Assembly (NCBI RefSeq): GCF_001039475.1
Contig: NZ_LELK01000001.1
Span: forward strand, 128,378-192,377
Reading direction: 5' to 3'
Length of the DNA stretch: 64,000 nt
From: Guptibacillus hwajinpoensis
GTDB lineage: Bacteria > Bacillota > Bacilli > Bacillales > Guptibacillaceae
Part shown: piece after piece, positions 9,544 through 19,168 of the stretch
Layout: the number at the start of each line of letters is the position of its first letter
Position numbering within the stretch: the stretch's first letter is position 1
Translations under genes and position numbers: made by a program
Notes under the pieces: model-generated
What the model was told of the DNA's origin: nothing
What the model saw: only the letters and a program-made list of their open reading frames with translations
Database searches by the model: none

Positions 9544-10344
9544 ATGAAAAGAAATTGGTTAGTTGGACTAGTTGGACTACTTTTGGCGATAGCACTTGTG
9601 GCGTGCGGGGCTTCTAATGAAGACGGAGCGTCTAATGGAGATACAAAAGAATCAAAAGAAACACTTGTGATGGGAACGTCAGCGGATTATCCACCGTTTG
9701 AATATATAGACTCATCAAAAGGTGACGACATTATCGGATTCGATGTAGACATAGCGAACTACATTGCTGATGAACTTGGTTATACAATTGAAATTAAAGA
9801 TATGGATTTTAGTGGACTAATTACAGCACTTAGTAGTGAACGAGTTGATTTTGTTCTTGCAGGTATGACTCCAACAGAAGAACGAAAGGAAAACGTAGAC
9901 TTCTCTGAGATTTATTACACAGCAAATCACATGATTGTGTCTTCAGCAAGTAACAAGATCACAACTCCTGAGGAACTAGAAGGCAAGAAAGTTGGCGTGC
10001 AACTTGGCTCTATTCAAGAAGATAAAGCGAATGAGATAAAAGACGGCGGTGTAGGCATGGAAATTATTACACTTAACCGTATACCAGAACTCATTCAGGA
10101 ACTTAAATCTGGTAGATATGACGCTATTGTTATAGAGGATACGGTTGCGAATGGCTATTTAAAGAGCAATGATGATTTGTCAGGAGAAAACCTTCCAAAT
10201 ACTGAAGAAGCTGGATCGGCAGTAGCATTTCCTAAGGACAGTGAGCTTACAGAAGAGTTCAATAACGTAATTAAAGATATGAAAGAAAATGGAAAAATGG
10301 ACGAACTTATCGAGAAATGGTTTGCACAGGACACCGTAGAATAA
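9544..10344 (+). CDS. artP: Amino-acid ABC transporter substrate-binding lipoprotein (arginine-type)
   Basis: 266-residue family-3 solute-binding protein anchored as a lipoprotein: signal peptide with lipobox LVAC, lipidated Cys21, then a Ser/Asn/Glu-rich linker. The binding core starts at about residue 37 (LVMGTSADYPPFEY) and contains GFDVDIANYIADELG and the hinge motif LEGKKVGVQLGS. Start at 9544 is set by AGGGGG eight bases upstream. It is followed by a matching permease and ATPase, and the order brxB-artPQR equals B. subtilis yqiW-yqiXYZ, an arginine importer. An ARG-like box upstream agrees. Substrate assignment is inferred. Confidence 0.88.
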   Translation: MKRNWLVGLVGLLLAIALVACGASNEDGASNGDTKESKETLVMGTSADYPPFEYIDSSKGDDIIGFDVDIANYIADELGYTIEIKDMDFSGLITALSSERVDFVLAGMTPTEERKENVDFSEIYYTANHMIVSSASNKITTPEELEGKKVGVQLGSIQEDKANEIKDGGVGMEIITLNRIPELIQELKSGRYDAIVIEDTVANGYLKSNDDLSGENLPNTEEAGSAVAFPKDSELTEEFNNVIKDMKENGKMDELIEKWFAQDTVE

Positions 10345-10373
10345 CAATACAAGAAGAGAAAGGTTGAACAGGC

Positions 10374-11033
10374 ATGAATTTGGACTTCACCCAATTCGTG
10401 CCTAATATTCCATACATCTTACAAGGAATATTGGTCACGTTAAAATTCGTAAGTGTATCTGCAATTGTCGGGTTCGTTCTAGGAACGATTCTCGCACTAT
10501 TTAAAATCGGTAGAGTTAAGATCCTAAGCTGGATTGCGGATGCTTATACATCTGTATTTCGTGGAACACCACTTATTTTGCAACTCTTACTATTCTATCA
10601 TGCGACTCCGCAGTTAACTGGATATGATATTAGTGCGTTTGAAGCAGGGGTACTATCATTCGGGTTAAACTCCGCTGCATATATATCTGAAATTATACGA
10701 GCTGGAATTAGAGCTGTTGATACTGGTCAGAATGAAGCGGCAGCTGCACTTGGGATTCCATATCGTCCGATGATGAAAGATATCATTTTACCGCAGGCAA
10801 TGAAAAATATACTACCTGCCTTGATGAATGAATTTATTACACTAACGAAAGAGTCTGCGATTGTTTCGGTTATCGGTGTTTTTGATATTATGAGACGAAG
10901 TCAAATAGTTGCTGCAGAGAAATTTAAATACTTCGAGCCATTACTTATTGCTGGAGTAATTTACTACTTACTCGTTATGATTCTAACGCTTGCTGGCAAA
11001 ATGGTAGAAAGGAGGATGAGCCGAAGTGATTAA
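10374..11033 (+). CDS. artQ: Amino-acid ABC transporter permease (arginine-type)
   Basis: 219-residue HisM/GlnP-type permease with about five membrane segments and the cytoplasmic EAA loop ([24 protein letters not shown]) that docks the ATPase. It forms the membrane channel of the importer encoded with artP and artR. It starts 30 bases after artP, with RBS GAGAAAGG, and its 3' end overlaps the ATPase gene by 8 bases, indicating co-translation. Confidence 0.9.
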   Translation: MNLDFTQFVPNIPYILQGILVTLKFVSVSAIVGFVLGTILALFKIGRVKILSWIADAYTSVFRGTPLILQLLLFYHATPQLTGYDISAFEAGVLSFGLNSAAYISEIIRAGIRAVDTGQNEAAAALGIPYRPMMKDIILPQAMKNILPALMNEFITLTKESAIVSVIGVFDIMRRSQIVAAEKFKYFEPLLIAGVIYYLLVMILTLAGKMVERRMSRSD

Positions 11034-11748
11034 GATAGAGAATCTCCAGAAGAATTTCGGGCAGAATGAAGTCCTGAGTGGGATTACGACTGAAATTAAT
11101 AAAGGTGAAGTAGTGGCAATTGTTGGACCATCTGGTTCAGGTAAATCCACGCTACTTCGCTGTATGAATCAGTTAGAAGAGCTAACATCCGGTACCATTT
11201 GGATAGACGATCAACAATTGAACGATTCAAAAACAAACGTGATGGAATTACGTCAAAAGATCGGTATGGTTTTTCAACATTTCCATCTCTTCCCACACAA
11301 AACAGTATTAGAGAATTTAATATATGCTCCAATGAAAGTGAAAGGTGAAGGTAAGGAAGAAGCAGAATCAAAGGCTCATCAGCTTTTAGACCAGGTTGGT
11401 CTTTCTATGAAAGCTGATGAATACCCTAAGCGTTTATCAGGAGGACAGAAACAACGTGTTGCTATTGCTAGGGCACTTGCGATGGAGCCTGAATACATGC
11501 TGTTCGATGAGCCAACATCTGCACTTGATCCTGAGATGGTTAAAGAAGTACTCGATGTAATGAAGTTACTTGGCACAACAGGAATGACGATGGTCATTGT
11601 GACTCATGAAATGGCGTTTGCAAGGGAGGCGGCTGATCGGGTTCTGTTTCTTGATGAAGGAAAGCTTGTTGAAGAAAACTCCCCTTCTGAGTTCTTTAAT
11701 GAACCGAAAACGGAACGCGCCAAAGCCTTTCTTGATAAAGTATTGTAA
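11026..11748 (+). CDS. artR: Amino-acid ABC transporter ATP-binding protein (arginine-type)
   Basis: 240-residue polar amino-acid ABC ATPase with Walker [11 protein letters not shown]-loop MVFQHFHLF, signature LSGGQKQR, Walker [13 protein letters not shown] and switch His in VTHEM. It powers the ArtPQ importer. GTG start at 11026 lies inside the end of artQ; the RBS AGGAGG is at 11010-11016. It is the last gene before a terminator. Confidence 0.92.
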   Translation: MIKIENLQKNFGQNEVLSGITTEINKGEVVAIVGPSGSGKSTLLRCMNQLEELTSGTIWIDDQQLNDSKTNVMELRQKIGMVFQHFHLFPHKTVLENLIYAPMKVKGEGKEEAESKAHQLLDQVGLSMKADEYPKRLSGGQKQRVAIARALAMEPEYMLFDEPTSALDPEMVKEVLDVMKLLGTTGMTMVIVTHEMAFAREAADRVLFLDEGKLVEENSPSEFFNEPKTERAKAFLDKVL

Positions 11749-11776
11749 AAGCGAACCTTAAAGGTCGCTTTTTTAA
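11749..11776 (+). terminator. Rho-independent terminator of the art operon
   Basis: AAGCGAACCTT / AAGGTCGCTT stem with a U tract immediately after the artR stop codon. Confidence 0.9.
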
Positions 11777-11793
11777 TGGAATGATTTTACCTA

Positions 11794-11807
11794 TGTAAAC
11801 GTTTTTA
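11794..11807 (+). promoter_or_regulatory. cre-like site
   Basis: TGTAAACGTTTTTA resembles the CcpA cre consensus TGWAARCGYTWNCW with one mismatch. It lies in the 155-base gap between artR and the YqjA-like gene; a role is not proven. Confidence 0.35.
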
Positions 11808-11903
11808 TGGAAAAAGATGCTGTTCAACTTGTAGAAAATGGTTTAGACTCTGTAAGTTGAAGGATATTAATGGAGTAACTACTAGTGGAAGGAAGTATCG
11901 TGA

Positions 11904-12872
11904 TTGAAAGTGAAAATTGGTTATCGAACGCTAAAAACAGCAGTAGGGACAGGAGTAGCAATTACGATTGCACAATTGCTTTCCCTAGATAATTATGTAT
12001 CAGCTGGAATCTTAACGATCCTCTGTATAAAGCCGACTACAAAACGTTCATTTAGAAGTTCGTGGGAAAGATTTCTAGCCTGTTTATTAGGGATTGTATT
12101 TAGTGCTGTATTCTTTGAAGGTATTGGTTATACGCCATTTAGCATCTCGTTATTGTTACTCTTCTTTATACCTGTAGTCGTTGCAATTAAAGCGACAGAA
12201 GGGGTTATCACAAGTTCTGTTATCATATTGCATATTTATAACTTTAATACCGTAAGCTGGGATATTGTTTGGAATGAAGTAGCCATCATAGTTATTGGGA
12301 TAGGTGTCGCGCTTATCTTTAACCTTTATATGCCAAGTCTCGAGAAAGATTTGTTGCATATTAGAAAACAAATTGAAGATAAGTTCTCAACTATTTTAGA
12401 GGAATACGCTGTTTATCTGAGAGAAGGGGAAAGCCACTGGGGTGGCAAAGAAATCTTAGAAGTCGAAGAACTCCTTCGAGATGCAAAGAATCTTGCTCTG
12501 AAAGATATTGAGAATCATATGCTTCGGGATGATGATAAGTACTACGTGTATTTTAAAATGAGGGAGAAACAATTTGCGATTCTTGAACGGGTTCTTCCAA
12601 TCATTTCATCTCTCGATCAAACGTATATTCACGGTAAGAAAATGGCGGAGTTCATGGAAAAGCTAAGCCGATCAGTGAAACCTGAAAATACAGCGAATGT
12701 ATTTCTTCATGAATTAGAAGAAATGCGTGAAGAATTTAGGAATTCACCGCTTCCTGCTGATCGAGATGAATTTGAAACACGTTCTGCTCTGCTATATTTT
12801 CTAAATGAAATTGAACAATACTTATTGCTCAAGCGCTATTTTAAACCAGGTGCCTTCTCAAAAGCTGAATGA
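11904..12872 (+). CDS. yqjA: YqjA-like aromatic acid exporter family protein
   Basis: 322-residue ArAE-family protein. The N-terminal half (about 1-145) holds four to five membrane segments of the aromatic acid exporter fold, including KPTTKRSFRSSWERFLACLLG. The C-terminal half is a charged, mostly helical cytoplasmic domain. The TTG start at 11904 is favoured by GGAAGGA eleven bases upstream; an in-frame GTG at 11910 is the alternative. Substrate unknown. Location after art genes and before the methylmalonyl-CoA operon follows the yqi-yqj order of B. subtilis. Confidence 0.82.
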   Translation: MKVKIGYRTLKTAVGTGVAITIAQLLSLDNYVSAGILTILCIKPTTKRSFRSSWERFLACLLGIVFSAVFFEGIGYTPFSISLLLLFFIPVVVAIKATEGVITSSVIILHIYNFNTVSWDIVWNEVAIIVIGIGVALIFNLYMPSLEKDLLHIRKQIEDKFSTILEEYAVYLREGESHWGGKEILEVEELLRDAKNLALKDIENHMLRDDDKYYVYFKMREKQFAILERVLPIISSLDQTYIHGKKMAEFMEKLSRSVKPENTANVFLHELEEMREEFRNSPLPADRDEFETRSALLYFLNEIEQYLLLKRYFKPGAFSKAE

Positions 12873-12917
12873 ATCAACGGAATGGACGCATGCTAATGAG
12901 TAAAAGGAGATAACAGT

Positions 12918-13427
12918 ATGATCCAACTCTTCTTGTCTTTATGCTTAACAGCATCCATTCTGTTTCCTATCGGAGATCAACCAAACCCTGGAGATCCATT
13001 TATTATTGTAAATAAAGCATCGAATGAACTCGCTTTTATTAATGAAAATGAAATTAAGAAGGTGCGACCAGTTGCGACAGGCAGAAACAAAGAACTAACT
13101 CCTGAAGGAACGTTTACAATTATAGTGAAAGCTGAAAACCCTTATTATAGAAAGAAAAACATTGCTGGAGGCACTAAAGATAATCCGCTTGGAACACGAT
13201 GGATTGGCTTTGATGCGAAAGAGACAGATGGTCGCATGTATGGCTTACACGGTACAAACCGACCAGATTCCATTGGACAGTATACAACGGCTGGCTGCGT
13301 GCGTCTTCAAAATAATGAGATTGAAGCTCTGTTTAATGAGGTGCCAATAGGAACGCGTATATTAATCACATCAAGTTCCGATTCTATTGAAGATATTGGT
13401 GTGCAAGCAGGGGCGCTTTCTAAATAA
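12918..13427 (+). CDS. L,D-transpeptidase (YkuD domain), secreted
   Basis: 169-residue secreted protein: a hydrophobic N-terminus of about 20 residues looks like a signal peptide, followed by a YkuD domain. The signature YGLHGTN...TTAGCVRLQN carries the conserved His, Gly and catalytic Cys at about residue 136. The family cross-links peptidoglycan at meso-DAP residues or tailors it through a Cys-acyl intermediate; many Bacillus members are spore- or envelope-associated. RBS AAAGGAG at 12903-12909. It has no LysM domain, unlike B. subtilis YkuD. A strong terminator follows. Confidence 0.88.
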   Translation: MIQLFLSLCLTASILFPIGDQPNPGDPFIIVNKASNELAFINENEIKKVRPVATGRNKELTPEGTFTIIVKAENPYYRKKNIAGGTKDNPLGTRWIGFDAKETDGRMYGLHGTNRPDSIGQYTTAGCVRLQNNEIEALFNEVPIGTRILITSSSDSIEDIGVQAGALSK

Positions 13428-13444
13428 CACATTCTTAGCAACGT

Positions 13445-13481
13445 AAAACAGGAGGCTGTCATTTGACAGCCTCCTGTTTTA
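13445..13481. terminator. Bidirectional terminator between the YkuD gene and the Prli42-like gene
   Basis: AAAACAGGAGGCTGTC / GACAGCCTCCTGTTTT is a perfect 16-bp stem with loop ATTT, with A and T tracts on both sides. It can end transcripts from both directions. Confidence 0.95.
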
Positions 13482-13509
13482 TATAGTGAAGAACGAATTA
13501 ATATTGTGC

Positions 13510-13602
13510 TTAAAATAACATAGCAGTTGCTCCTGCAAACAAGCTAAGTAGCATGGAAATAATCATGATATAAACAACAATTTTTGTCGCTTTACGAGGC
13601 AT
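13510..13602 (-). CDS. Prli42-like membrane miniprotein
   Basis: A 30-codon gene on the minus strand: start MPRKATKIVVY, a single hydrophobic membrane helix, end ATAMLF. GGGAGGG lies 6-12 bases before the ATG and the convergent 13445 terminator lies beyond its stop, so it has the parts of a real gene. Basic N-terminus, one helix and about 30 residues fit the stressosome-associated miniprotein Prli42 of Listeria and Bacillus, which anchors the stressosome at the membrane. The match is by pattern, not alignment. Confidence 0.7.
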   Translation of the reverse strand: MPRKATKIVVYIMIISMLLSLFAGATAMLF

Positions 13603-13728
13603 GAGAGTCCCTCCCCAAATTGAACATTCTATCGTTATTTTACATGTATTCATATAAAGGGACAAGCTGATCTCATGAATAATCTTTAACTTTCACTACT
13701 TCTTTGCTACAATTTGTTCAAATAAGCA

Positions 13729-13742
13729 GGAAAACGCTTTCT
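13729..13742 (+). promoter_or_regulatory. cre-like site upstream of the methylmalonyl-CoA operon
   Basis: GGAAAACGCTTTCT differs from the CcpA cre consensus TGWAARCGYTWNCW only at the first base. It lies about 80 bases before the mutase gene, where binding could repress the operon in glucose. The gap 13603-13821 shows no other gene. Confidence 0.55.
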
Positions 13743-13821
13743 TGAAACAGAATAGTATATAAGTTAGACATCTGATATTCGAAAGTATTTACTATAGTGT
13801 GACTACCAGGGAGGAATGGAG

Positions 13822-15480
13822 ATGGCGACAGATCAGACAGATTTTCAAAAACAATTCGAGGAATGGAAAGCCTTTACAGAAAAGCTAATAGCAAAATACC
13901 CAGAGAAAAAAGAAGTATTTAAGACAAGCTCTGGAATTGATATAGAACGTCTTGGCCACCCAGAAAGAGTAGACCAAACCTACATGGATAAGTTAGGGCT
14001 ACCGGGACAATATCCATACACACGGGGTATACAACCGACTATGTATCGTGGAAGAACATGGACAATGAGGCAATATGCTGGTTTTGGATCTGCTGAAGAG
14101 ACGAACAAACGCTTTCGATATTTACTGGATCAAGGACAAACTGGGTTATCTGTTGCGTTCGATCTTCCTACGCAGATAGGATATGATTCTGACGACATGA
14201 TGGCAAAAGGGGAAGTAGGGAAAGTTGGCGTAGCAATTGATTCACTCGATGATATGGAAGCGCTTTTACGAGATATTCCACTTGATAAAGTAAGCACTTC
14301 TATGACAATTAATGCGCCAGCATCTGTTCTCCTTGCCATGTATATTGTCGTTGCAGAAAAGCAGGGTGTGTCCCAACAAGACATTTCAGGAACCATTCAA
14401 AATGATATTTTAAAAGAATATATTGCTAGGGGAACTTACATTTTTCCTCCAAAGCCATCAATGAGACTCATAACTGATATTTTTGCTTATTGTGCAGAAC
14501 ATGTTCCACGTTGGAATACGATTAGTATCTCAGGCTATCACATACGAGAAGCGGGATCTACTGCGGCTCAAGAATTGGCATTTACTATAGCGAATGGCAT
14601 TGCTTACGTGGATGCTGCGATTGCAACCGGATTAAAAGTAGACGACTTTGCACCTAGACTTGCATTTTTCTTTAACGGACATAATCAGTTTCTTGAAGAA
14701 GTAGCCAAATTCAGGGCTGCGAGAAGAATCTGGTCGAAAATTATGAAGGAACGCTATGGAGCTAAGAAGCCGAAAAGCCTACAGCTACGTTTCCATACAC
14801 AGGTGGCTGGATCGACTTTGACGGCACAACAGCCAGATAACAACATTGTTCGCGTTACACTTCAGGCGCTTGCAGCCGTCTTTGGAGGCACACAAAGTTT
14901 GCATACAAATGCAAAAGACGAGGCGTTAGCTCTTCCAACTGAAGATTCGGCACGAATTGCCCTCCGTACGCAACAAATTATTGCAAATGAGAGCGGCGTT
15001 ACCGATACTGTAGATCCATTAGGTGGTTCTTATTACATCGAACAACTTACAGATGAGCTAGAAGCTTATGTGTTTGACTATATTCAAAAGATTGATGATA
15101 TGGGCGGCGCTGTTTCGGCGGTGGAACAGGGGTATATGCAACAAGAAATTCATCAGGCATCATACGTTACTCAGAAGAAAATAGAAAGCGGCGAAGAAGT
15201 CGTAGTTGGTATGAACAAATACAAGCTTGACGATGAGCCTAAGCCTGAACTGCACCGAATTGACCCTGAGCTGCAGCGTAAACAAATTGAGAAATTAGAG
15301 ACGCTCCGTCAAAAGAGAGACGAAAGCCGAGCGAGCGCTCGATTGGAAGAGTTGAGAAGTGGAGCAAAAGGAGATCAGAATCTCATGCCACTTATTATTG
15401 ATTGTGTAAGAGATTATTGCACGGTTGGTGAAATATGCGGTGTTCTTAGGGAAGAATTTGGTGAATATACAGGAATCTAA
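13822..15480 (+). CDS. Methylmalonyl-CoA mutase catalytic subunit (no B12 domain)
   Basis: About 552-residue TIM-barrel catalytic chain of the MCM family, containing [25 protein letters not shown] substrate-binding region, [29 protein letters not shown] and [10 protein letters not shown]. The C-terminal B12-binding domain present in single-chain MCMs is missing and is encoded by the next gene. With that partner it interconverts methylmalonyl-CoA and succinyl-CoA. The start at 13822 is preferred over the ATG at 13816 because GGGAGG ends only one base before the latter and 7 bases before the former. It heads an operon with epimerase and carboxyltransferase. Confidence 0.9.
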   Translation: MATDQTDFQKQFEEWKAFTEKLIAKYPEKKEVFKTSSGIDIERLGHPERVDQTYMDKLGLPGQYPYTRGIQPTMYRGRTWTMRQYAGFGSAEETNKRFRYLLDQGQTGLSVAFDLPTQIGYDSDDMMAKGEVGKVGVAIDSLDDMEALLRDIPLDKVSTSMTINAPASVLLAMYIVVAEKQGVSQQDISGTIQNDILKEYIARGTYIFPPKPSMRLITDIFAYCAEHVPRWNTISISGYHIREAGSTAAQELAFTIANGIAYVDAAIATGLKVDDFAPRLAFFFNGHNQFLEEVAKFRAARRIWSKIMKERYGAKKPKSLQLRFHTQVAGSTLTAQQPDNNIVRVTLQALAAVFGGTQSLHTNAKDEALALPTEDSARIALRTQQIIANESGVTDTVDPLGGSYYIEQLTDELEAYVFDYIQKIDDMGGAVSAVEQGYMQQEIHQASYVTQKKIESGEEVVVGMNKYKLDDEPKPELHRIDPELQRKQIEKLETLRQKRDESRASARLEELRSGAKGDQNLMPLIIDCVRDYCTVGEICGVLREEFGEYTGI

Positions 15481-15501
15481 TGAAACAGGGAGTGAAGAGA
15501 C

Positions 15502-16338
15502 ATGAAGAAAATTCGAGTATTGATTGCAAAGCCTGGACTTGATGGTCATGACAGAGGGGCACTCGTAGTGGCTCAAGCGTTGCGTGACTATGGAATGGAA
15601 GTCATTTATACAGGACTGAGACAAACACCACAACAAATCGTAGCAGCAGCTATACAGGAAGATGTCGATGCCATTGGGCTTTCTTGTTTGTCAGGTGCGC
15701 ACAATGAATTATTCCCTGAAATCGTTTCGTTGCTAGATCAACGGCAAGCGGGGGATATTATTGTAGTCGGTGGTGGGGTAATACCGTGGGAAGACATTCC
15801 GTTCCTTGAATCGAAAGGCATTCAAAAAGTGTTTACGCCAGGAACACCTACAAAAGACACGGCAATCTTCATCGAGAAAGCGGTTTTTGAACGCGACGGT
15901 ATACAGAAGACGGAGAAAGAACCTCCGAAAAAAATCGATCACATTGGTATAGCAGTGTCATCGCTTGAAGAAGCCTTGCCATTCTATGTGAACCAACTTC
16001 ATCTGAAGCTTGAAGCAATTGAAGAAGTACCTTCAGAAGGAGTAAAAGTAGCATTTATGAAAATTGGCGAGTCCAGAATTGAACTATTAGAACCGATGAG
16101 TGAAGAAAGCCCAATTGCCTCCTTTATTAAAAAAAGAGGAGAAGGGATTCATCATATTGCCCTTGCGGATGATCGAATTGAAGAGAGGCTACGAGAGCTT
16201 TCAGCAAATGGCGTGAGGTTGATTCATGAGACACCTGTAAAAGGAGCAGGCGGAGCTAATATTGCCTTTTTGCATCCTAAGTCAGCAGGAGGAGTGCTTT
16301 ACGAGCTTTGTGAGAAGGATACGAAGGAGGAAGAGTAA
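15502..16338 (+). CDS. Fusion: B12-binding subunit of methylmalonyl-CoA mutase + methylmalonyl-CoA epimerase
   Basis: 278-residue two-domain protein. Residues 1-135 are a Rossmann-like cobalamin-binding domain with DGHDRG, in which His16 is the lower axial ligand, and later GLSCLSGAH and VVGGGVIP. Residues about 143-275 are a VOC-fold epimerase: metal ligands include His147 in [17 protein letters not shown] and the C-terminal YELCE glutamate. One chain thus supplies the small mutase subunit and the epimerase that provides (R)-methylmalonyl-CoA. It lies 21 bases after the catalytic subunit and overlaps the carboxyltransferase start (TAATG). The two functions are usually separate proteins. Confidence 0.9.
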   Translation: MKKIRVLIAKPGLDGHDRGALVVAQALRDYGMEVIYTGLRQTPQQIVAAAIQEDVDAIGLSCLSGAHNELFPEIVSLLDQRQAGDIIVVGGGVIPWEDIPFLESKGIQKVFTPGTPTKDTAIFIEKAVFERDGIQKTEKEPPKKIDHIGIAVSSLEEALPFYVNQLHLKLEAIEEVPSEGVKVAFMKIGESRIELLEPMSEESPIASFIKKRGEGIHHIALADDRIEERLRELSANGVRLIHETPVKGAGGANIAFLHPKSAGGVLYELCEKDTKEEE

Positions 16339-17885
16339 TGGACATGTACGATAAAATTAATGAATTGTATGATCGTCGTCGTAAGGTAGAGCTTGGTGGT
16401 GGCGATGAACGAATTAATAAACAGCACGATAAAGGGAAGTTAACAGCAAGAGAGCGCATCGATTTACTTGTAGATCCAGGCTCTTTCGTGGAATTAAACT
16501 CCTTTATTGAGCACCGCTCACAAGACTTTGGAATGGCAGACAATAGTGCTCCAGGTGAAGGCGTTGTTACTGGATACGGGAAAGTAAATGGACGACCGAT
16601 TTACCTGTTTGCACAAGACTTCACCGTTTTTGGTGGTGCACTTGGAGAAATGCACGCCAAGAAGGTTGCACATATAATGGATCTTGCAGCAAGGAATGGG
16701 GCGCCAATCATTGGTTTGAACGACTCCGGAGGTGCTAGAATTCAAGAAGGTGTGTTATCATTGGACGGGTATGGTCACATCTTCTATCGTAATTCAATCT
16801 ATTCTGGAGTTATACCACAAATTTCAGTGATAATGGGACCATGTGCTGGTGGAGCGGTGTATTCGCCTGCCATTACAGATTTTGTTTTCATGGTAGAAGA
16901 CACGAGCCAGATGTTTATTACTGGTCCTAAAGTAATTGAAACTGTAACACGTGAGAAAATTACTGCAGAAGATCTTGGCGGAGCGAAAGTGCATAGATCA
17001 AAAAGTGGAAACGCCCATTTTACAGGCAAAACGGAAGAAGAAGTACTCGCAAGCGTTCGTGATCTCGTGGACTATCTTCCTCTTAATAATGAAGAGAAAA
17101 GCCCAATGAAAGAAACATCTGAACGCGATGATTTTTGTCCAGATCTAGCTGATATTGTGCCATTTGACTCAACAAGACCGTATGACGTTAGGAACGTTAT
17201 TGAATCTGTCGTTGATAAGGATTCTTTCCTTGAAGTACAGGAACATTTCGCAAAGAATATCGTGATAGGTTTTGCCAGGATTAAAGGGGAAACAGTTGGG
17301 ATGATTTGCAATCAGCCAAAAGTAATGGCGGGTGGATTAGACATTGATTCGTCGGACAAGCTTTCCCGATTTATTCGCTTCTGTGATTCATTTAATATTC
17401 CTCTTATTACATTTGAGGACGTTACAGGTTTCTTCCCAGGTATTAAGCAGGAGCACGGTGGAATTATTCGTCATGGAGCGAAAATTCTCTATTCCTATTC
17501 AGAAGCAACAGTTCCTAAGATTACGGTTATACTAAGAAAAGCATATGGTGGGGCTTACGTAGCGTTAAACTCTAAATCAATTGGAGCCGACCTTGTTTAT
17601 GCGTGGCCAAATGCGGAAATAGCCGTTATGGGGCCTGAAGGTGCAGCGAACGTTATTTTTGCAAGAGAAATTAACGAAAGTGATTATCCTGAACAAACAC
17701 GAGCCGACAAAATTGAAGAGTATCGTGAGAAATTCGCCAACCCTTACATAGCAGCTTCACGTGGCATGGTTGATGATGTCATTGATCCTCGTGAAACAAG
17801 AATTAAATTGATGCAAGCTCTTGAATTAATGAGAAACAAGAAGGAAGAGCGTCCAAAGAAGAAGCACGGCAATATACCACTTTAA
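16338..17885 (+). CDS. yqjD: Propionyl-/methylmalonyl-CoA carboxyltransferase subunit
   Basis: 515-residue carboxyltransferase of the PccB/MmdA/AccD family with N-terminal acyl-CoA binding crotonase-like half (GLNDSGGARIQEG, GPCAGGAVYSP) and C-terminal carboxybiotin half (DVTGFFPGIKQEHGG, GGAYVAL). It carboxylates propionyl-CoA or works as a decarboxylase subunit. No biotin carboxylase gene is in the window, so the partner must be elsewhere. The ATG at 16338 overlaps the previous stop; the RBS AAGGAGG is inside the upstream gene. B. subtilis YqjD occupies the same locus. Confidence 0.9.
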   Translation: MDMYDKINELYDRRRKVELGGGDERINKQHDKGKLTARERIDLLVDPGSFVELNSFIEHRSQDFGMADNSAPGEGVVTGYGKVNGRPIYLFAQDFTVFGGALGEMHAKKVAHIMDLAARNGAPIIGLNDSGGARIQEGVLSLDGYGHIFYRNSIYSGVIPQISVIMGPCAGGAVYSPAITDFVFMVEDTSQMFITGPKVIETVTREKITAEDLGGAKVHRSKSGNAHFTGKTEEEVLASVRDLVDYLPLNNEEKSPMKETSERDDFCPDLADIVPFDSTRPYDVRNVIESVVDKDSFLEVQEHFAKNIVIGFARIKGETVGMICNQPKVMAGGLDIDSSDKLSRFIRFCDSFNIPLITFEDVTGFFPGIKQEHGGIIRHGAKILYSYSEATVPKITVILRKAYGGAYVALNSKSIGADLVYAWPNAEIAVMGPEGAANVIFAREINESDYPEQTRADKIEEYREKFANPYIAASRGMVDDVIDPRETRIKLMQALELMRNKKEERPKKKHGNIPL

Positions 17886-17908
17886 ACAGAATTCTAGGAG
17901 GCAACACC

Positions 17909-19030
17909 ATGATTAATGAACAAAGACTTGTTGATGAGTTTTTAGAACTTGTCCAAATTGATTCCGAAACCAAACACGAAAAGAAAATCGCAGGTATTCT
18001 TAAAGAGAAATTCACAGCACTTGGTGTGGAAGTAGAAGAAGACGATGCGGCTAGTAAAACGGAGCACGAAGCTGGTAATTTAATTTGTACACTTAAAGGG
18101 ACTGTGGAAAATGCAGATCCAATCTACTTCACATCCCACATGGATACAGTCGTGCCAGGTAATGGCGTGAAACCATCGATTAAGGACGGATATGTTGTAA
18201 CGGACGGCACGACGATTTTAGGTGCAGATGATAAAACTGGCTTAGCGGCGATGTTTGAAGCCATTCGTGTTTTGAAGGAACAGAACATAGAGCATGGTAC
18301 GATTCAATTTATTATTACAGTTGGTGAAGAATCAGGATTGCAAGGCGCAAAGGTGCTTAACCCAGAGAAGCTTATTGCTAAGTTCGGTTACGCTCTAGAT
18401 AGTGATGGCGAAGTGGGCAAAATCATTACAGCTGCTCCAACTCAAGCCAAAATTAAAGCTACGATTTATGGTAAAACTGCGCACGCAGGTGTTGCACCTG
18501 AGAAAGGCGTTTCAGCTATTACAATGGCTGCTAAATCAATTGCCAAAATGCCTCTTGGTCGTCTAGATGACGAAACAACTGCTAATATTGGACGATTTGA
18601 AGGTGGTTCCCAAACGAATATCGTATGCGATTACGTTGAGGTTCTTGCTGAAGCGCGCTCACTTGTTCCAGAAAAGATGGAAGCACAAGTAGAGAAGATG
18701 AAGAATGCTTTTGAAACAACAGCTAAAGACATGGGTGGATCAGTCGATCTTGATATTCAAGTGATGTATCCAGGCTTTAAATTCAGCGATGGGGATTATG
18801 TTGTTGAAGTTGCAAAGAAAGCGATGGAGAAGATTGGACGTCCTCCAGAACTTCTTACTAGTGGCGGAGGAAGCGATGCAAACGTCATCGCTGGACACGG
18901 CATTCCTACCGTTAATCTCGCTGTTGGGTATGAAGAAATTCACACGAAGAATGAGCGTATGCCAGTGAAAGAATTAATAAAGGTATCTGAAGCCGTTGTA
19001 TCCATTATTCAAGAAGTTGCAAATGCATAA
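17909..19030 (+). CDS. yqjE: PepT-like M20 peptidase (YqjE)
   Basis: 373-residue M20 family peptidase. Zinc ligands are visible in TSHMDTV, GADDKTG, GEESGLQG and near the C-terminus (GGGSDANV..HGIPTVNL). The dimerisation domain lies in the middle (KTAHAGVAPEKGVSA). It probably cleaves N-terminal residues from short peptides; B. subtilis YqjE is the positional homologue. It lies 23 bases after the carboxyltransferase with RBS TAGGAGG and is likely in the same transcript. Confidence 0.88.
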   Translation: MINEQRLVDEFLELVQIDSETKHEKKIAGILKEKFTALGVEVEEDDAASKTEHEAGNLICTLKGTVENADPIYFTSHMDTVVPGNGVKPSIKDGYVVTDGTTILGADDKTGLAAMFEAIRVLKEQNIEHGTIQFIITVGEESGLQGAKVLNPEKLIAKFGYALDSDGEVGKIITAAPTQAKIKATIYGKTAHAGVAPEKGVSAITMAAKSIAKMPLGRLDDETTANIGRFEGGSQTNIVCDYVEVLAEARSLVPEKMEAQVEKMKNAFETTAKDMGGSVDLDIQVMYPGFKFSDGDYVVEVAKKAMEKIGRPPELLTSGGGSDANVIAGHGIPTVNLAVGYEEIHTKNERMPVKELIKVSEAVVSIIQEVANA

Positions 19031-19044
19031 CGCATAAATGATCA

Positions 19045-19083
19045 TGGGAACATTGTCGCATTTTGGACATTGTTCCTTTTTGT
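19045..19083 (+). terminator. Terminator after the yqjE-like gene
   Basis: GGAACATTGTC / GACATTGTTCC form an imperfect stem followed by TTTTT. Confidence 0.75.
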
Positions 19084-19168
19084 ATATGAGCTGGCTGTGG
19101 CGAGTTTCCTATATTATGTTAAAATAGATTGGTATATTTACAATTAACGAAGTGGAAGCGGTGTTTAT

